Positions 4,958 to 5,465 of a stretch of 5,465 nucleotides of DNA are shown here, piece after piece. A program made the position numbers and the translations under genes. The stretch lies in assembly GCA_030824255.1 (NCBI GenBank), contig JAVBYB010000369.1, forward strand, positions 1 through 5,465, written 5' to 3'. The notes under the pieces are model-generated. The model was not told where the DNA came from, did not search any database, and saw only the letters and a program-made list of their open reading frames with translations. Numbering within the stretch: position 1 is the stretch's first letter; each line of letters opens with the position of its first letter. Source of the DNA: a bacterium. Lineage in GTDB: Bacteria > Pseudomonadota > Alphaproteobacteria > Caulobacterales > Hyphomonadaceae.

Positions 4958-5465
4958 CTAGCCGGCCGGCGTGGTCTTCGGGGCCTCGAAGCGGGCTTTC
5001 ATGGCGGTGGCGAAAGCGTCCACGCGCGGCGCATCGGCGAGGCGGCGGACCGCTTCGGACACGCTGGCGCCCGAGACGTCGGCTTGCGCGGTGATGAGGT
5101 CGAAGCTGGCCTTGTTTTGATTGCCGGCCATCGCTTTCGCATAGCTGCGCGCCTGCGCGATCATTCCCGCGTCCTTCGCCATGCGGGCGGCGATGGCGGC
5201 CTTGAAGGCGAGATCTGCATCTTTCGTTGTGGCCTGCCCTGCCGGCGGCAACATTGAAAGAAGCGCGCGAGCGGATTCAGTCCACTTCCGGTCGCGCCAG
5301 AAGGCGTCAGCGAGGAGCGACTTGGCCTCACGGCCTTCGAGCGGCTCCATCAGCTCGACGACATGATCGAAGCGGCCAAGGTCGCGATAGGCGGCAGCCT
5401 CCAACAGGCGGCGCTCAAGCGCGAGATCCTTCGGCAGGGTCGGAATGCGCGTGGTGTTGAGAGCG
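4958..5465 (-). CDS. C-terminal part of a TPR/alpha-solenoid-like protein, cut by the right edge
   Basis: The minus-strand frame ends at a TAG (4958-4960) and stays open to the right edge. The visible 168 or so residues read on from ALNTTRIPTLPKDLALERRLLEAAAYRDLGRFDHVVELMEPLEG. A TTG at 5404 could be called a start, but the protein continues coherently upstream of it, so the true start is outside the window. The sequence is Ala/Leu-rich helix pairs with TPR-like spacing: LERRLLEAAAYRDLGRFDHVVELM, then AKSLLADAFWRDRKWTESARALLSML, then DADLAFKAAIAARMAKDAGMIAQARSYAKAM. A Pro/Thr/Ala tail (FEAPKTTPAG) ends it. From memory it resembles the end of large TPR-like proteins of Caulobacterales and relatives; partner and role are unknown. 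It is convergent with the vWA gene, so they share no transcript. Confidence 0.8.
   Translation of the reverse strand, partial: ALNTTRIPTLPKDLALERRLLEAAAYRDLGRFDHVVELMEPLEGREAKSLLADAFWRDRKWTESARALLSMLPPAGQATTKDADLAFKAAIAARMAKDAGMIAQARSYAKAMAGNQNKASFDLITAQADVSGASVSEAVRRLADAPRVDAFATAMKARFEAPKTTPAG

Overview
The window is GC-rich (codon third positions are mostly G or C) and has the gene style of an alphaproteobacterium, most likely Caulobacterales or Hyphomonadaceae. The reasons are the small lipoprotein resembling the CC0125/CC1285 family of Caulobacter relatives, the CoxE/COG3825-type vWA protein common in Alphaproteobacteria, and palindromic intergenic repeats ending in ATGAC. The assignment comes from recognition of these families, not from a database search.

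Layout. Positions 2-1402 (+) hold an amidase-signature hydrolase whose N-terminus lies beyond the left edge. After 69 bp comes a small outer-membrane-type lipoprotein (1472-1858, +), followed by a terminator-like hairpin. A leader of about 300 bp precedes a second lipoprotein of 269 aa (2168-2977, +) that looks like a LolA/LolB-fold protein of unknown role. A short terminator-like hairpin follows it. A strong 12-bp inverted repeat, extendable to 16 bp with one bulge, then abuts the ribosome binding site of a 397-aa cytosolic vWA-domain protein (3071-4264, +). Positions 4265-4957 appear to be non-coding and lie between two convergent stop codons. They hold at least four REP-like palindromes, a gapped long-range inverted repeat and several further hairpins. 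The last gene (4958 to the right edge, -) is the C-terminal part of a TPR/alpha-solenoid-like protein.

How the genes relate. The amidase and first lipoprotein may be co-transcribed. The second lipoprotein and the vWA gene are on the same strand, but hairpins separate them from each other and from the genes upstream. No shared pathway is evident. The window reads as ordinary chromosome with a repeat-rich convergent intergenic region. No defence system, CRISPR array, prophage, transposase, rRNA or tRNA was found. The observations most worth following are the hairpin at the vWA start, the variant metal-site motif of the vWA protein without its usual AAA+ partner in view, and the repeat mosaic at 4337-4733.
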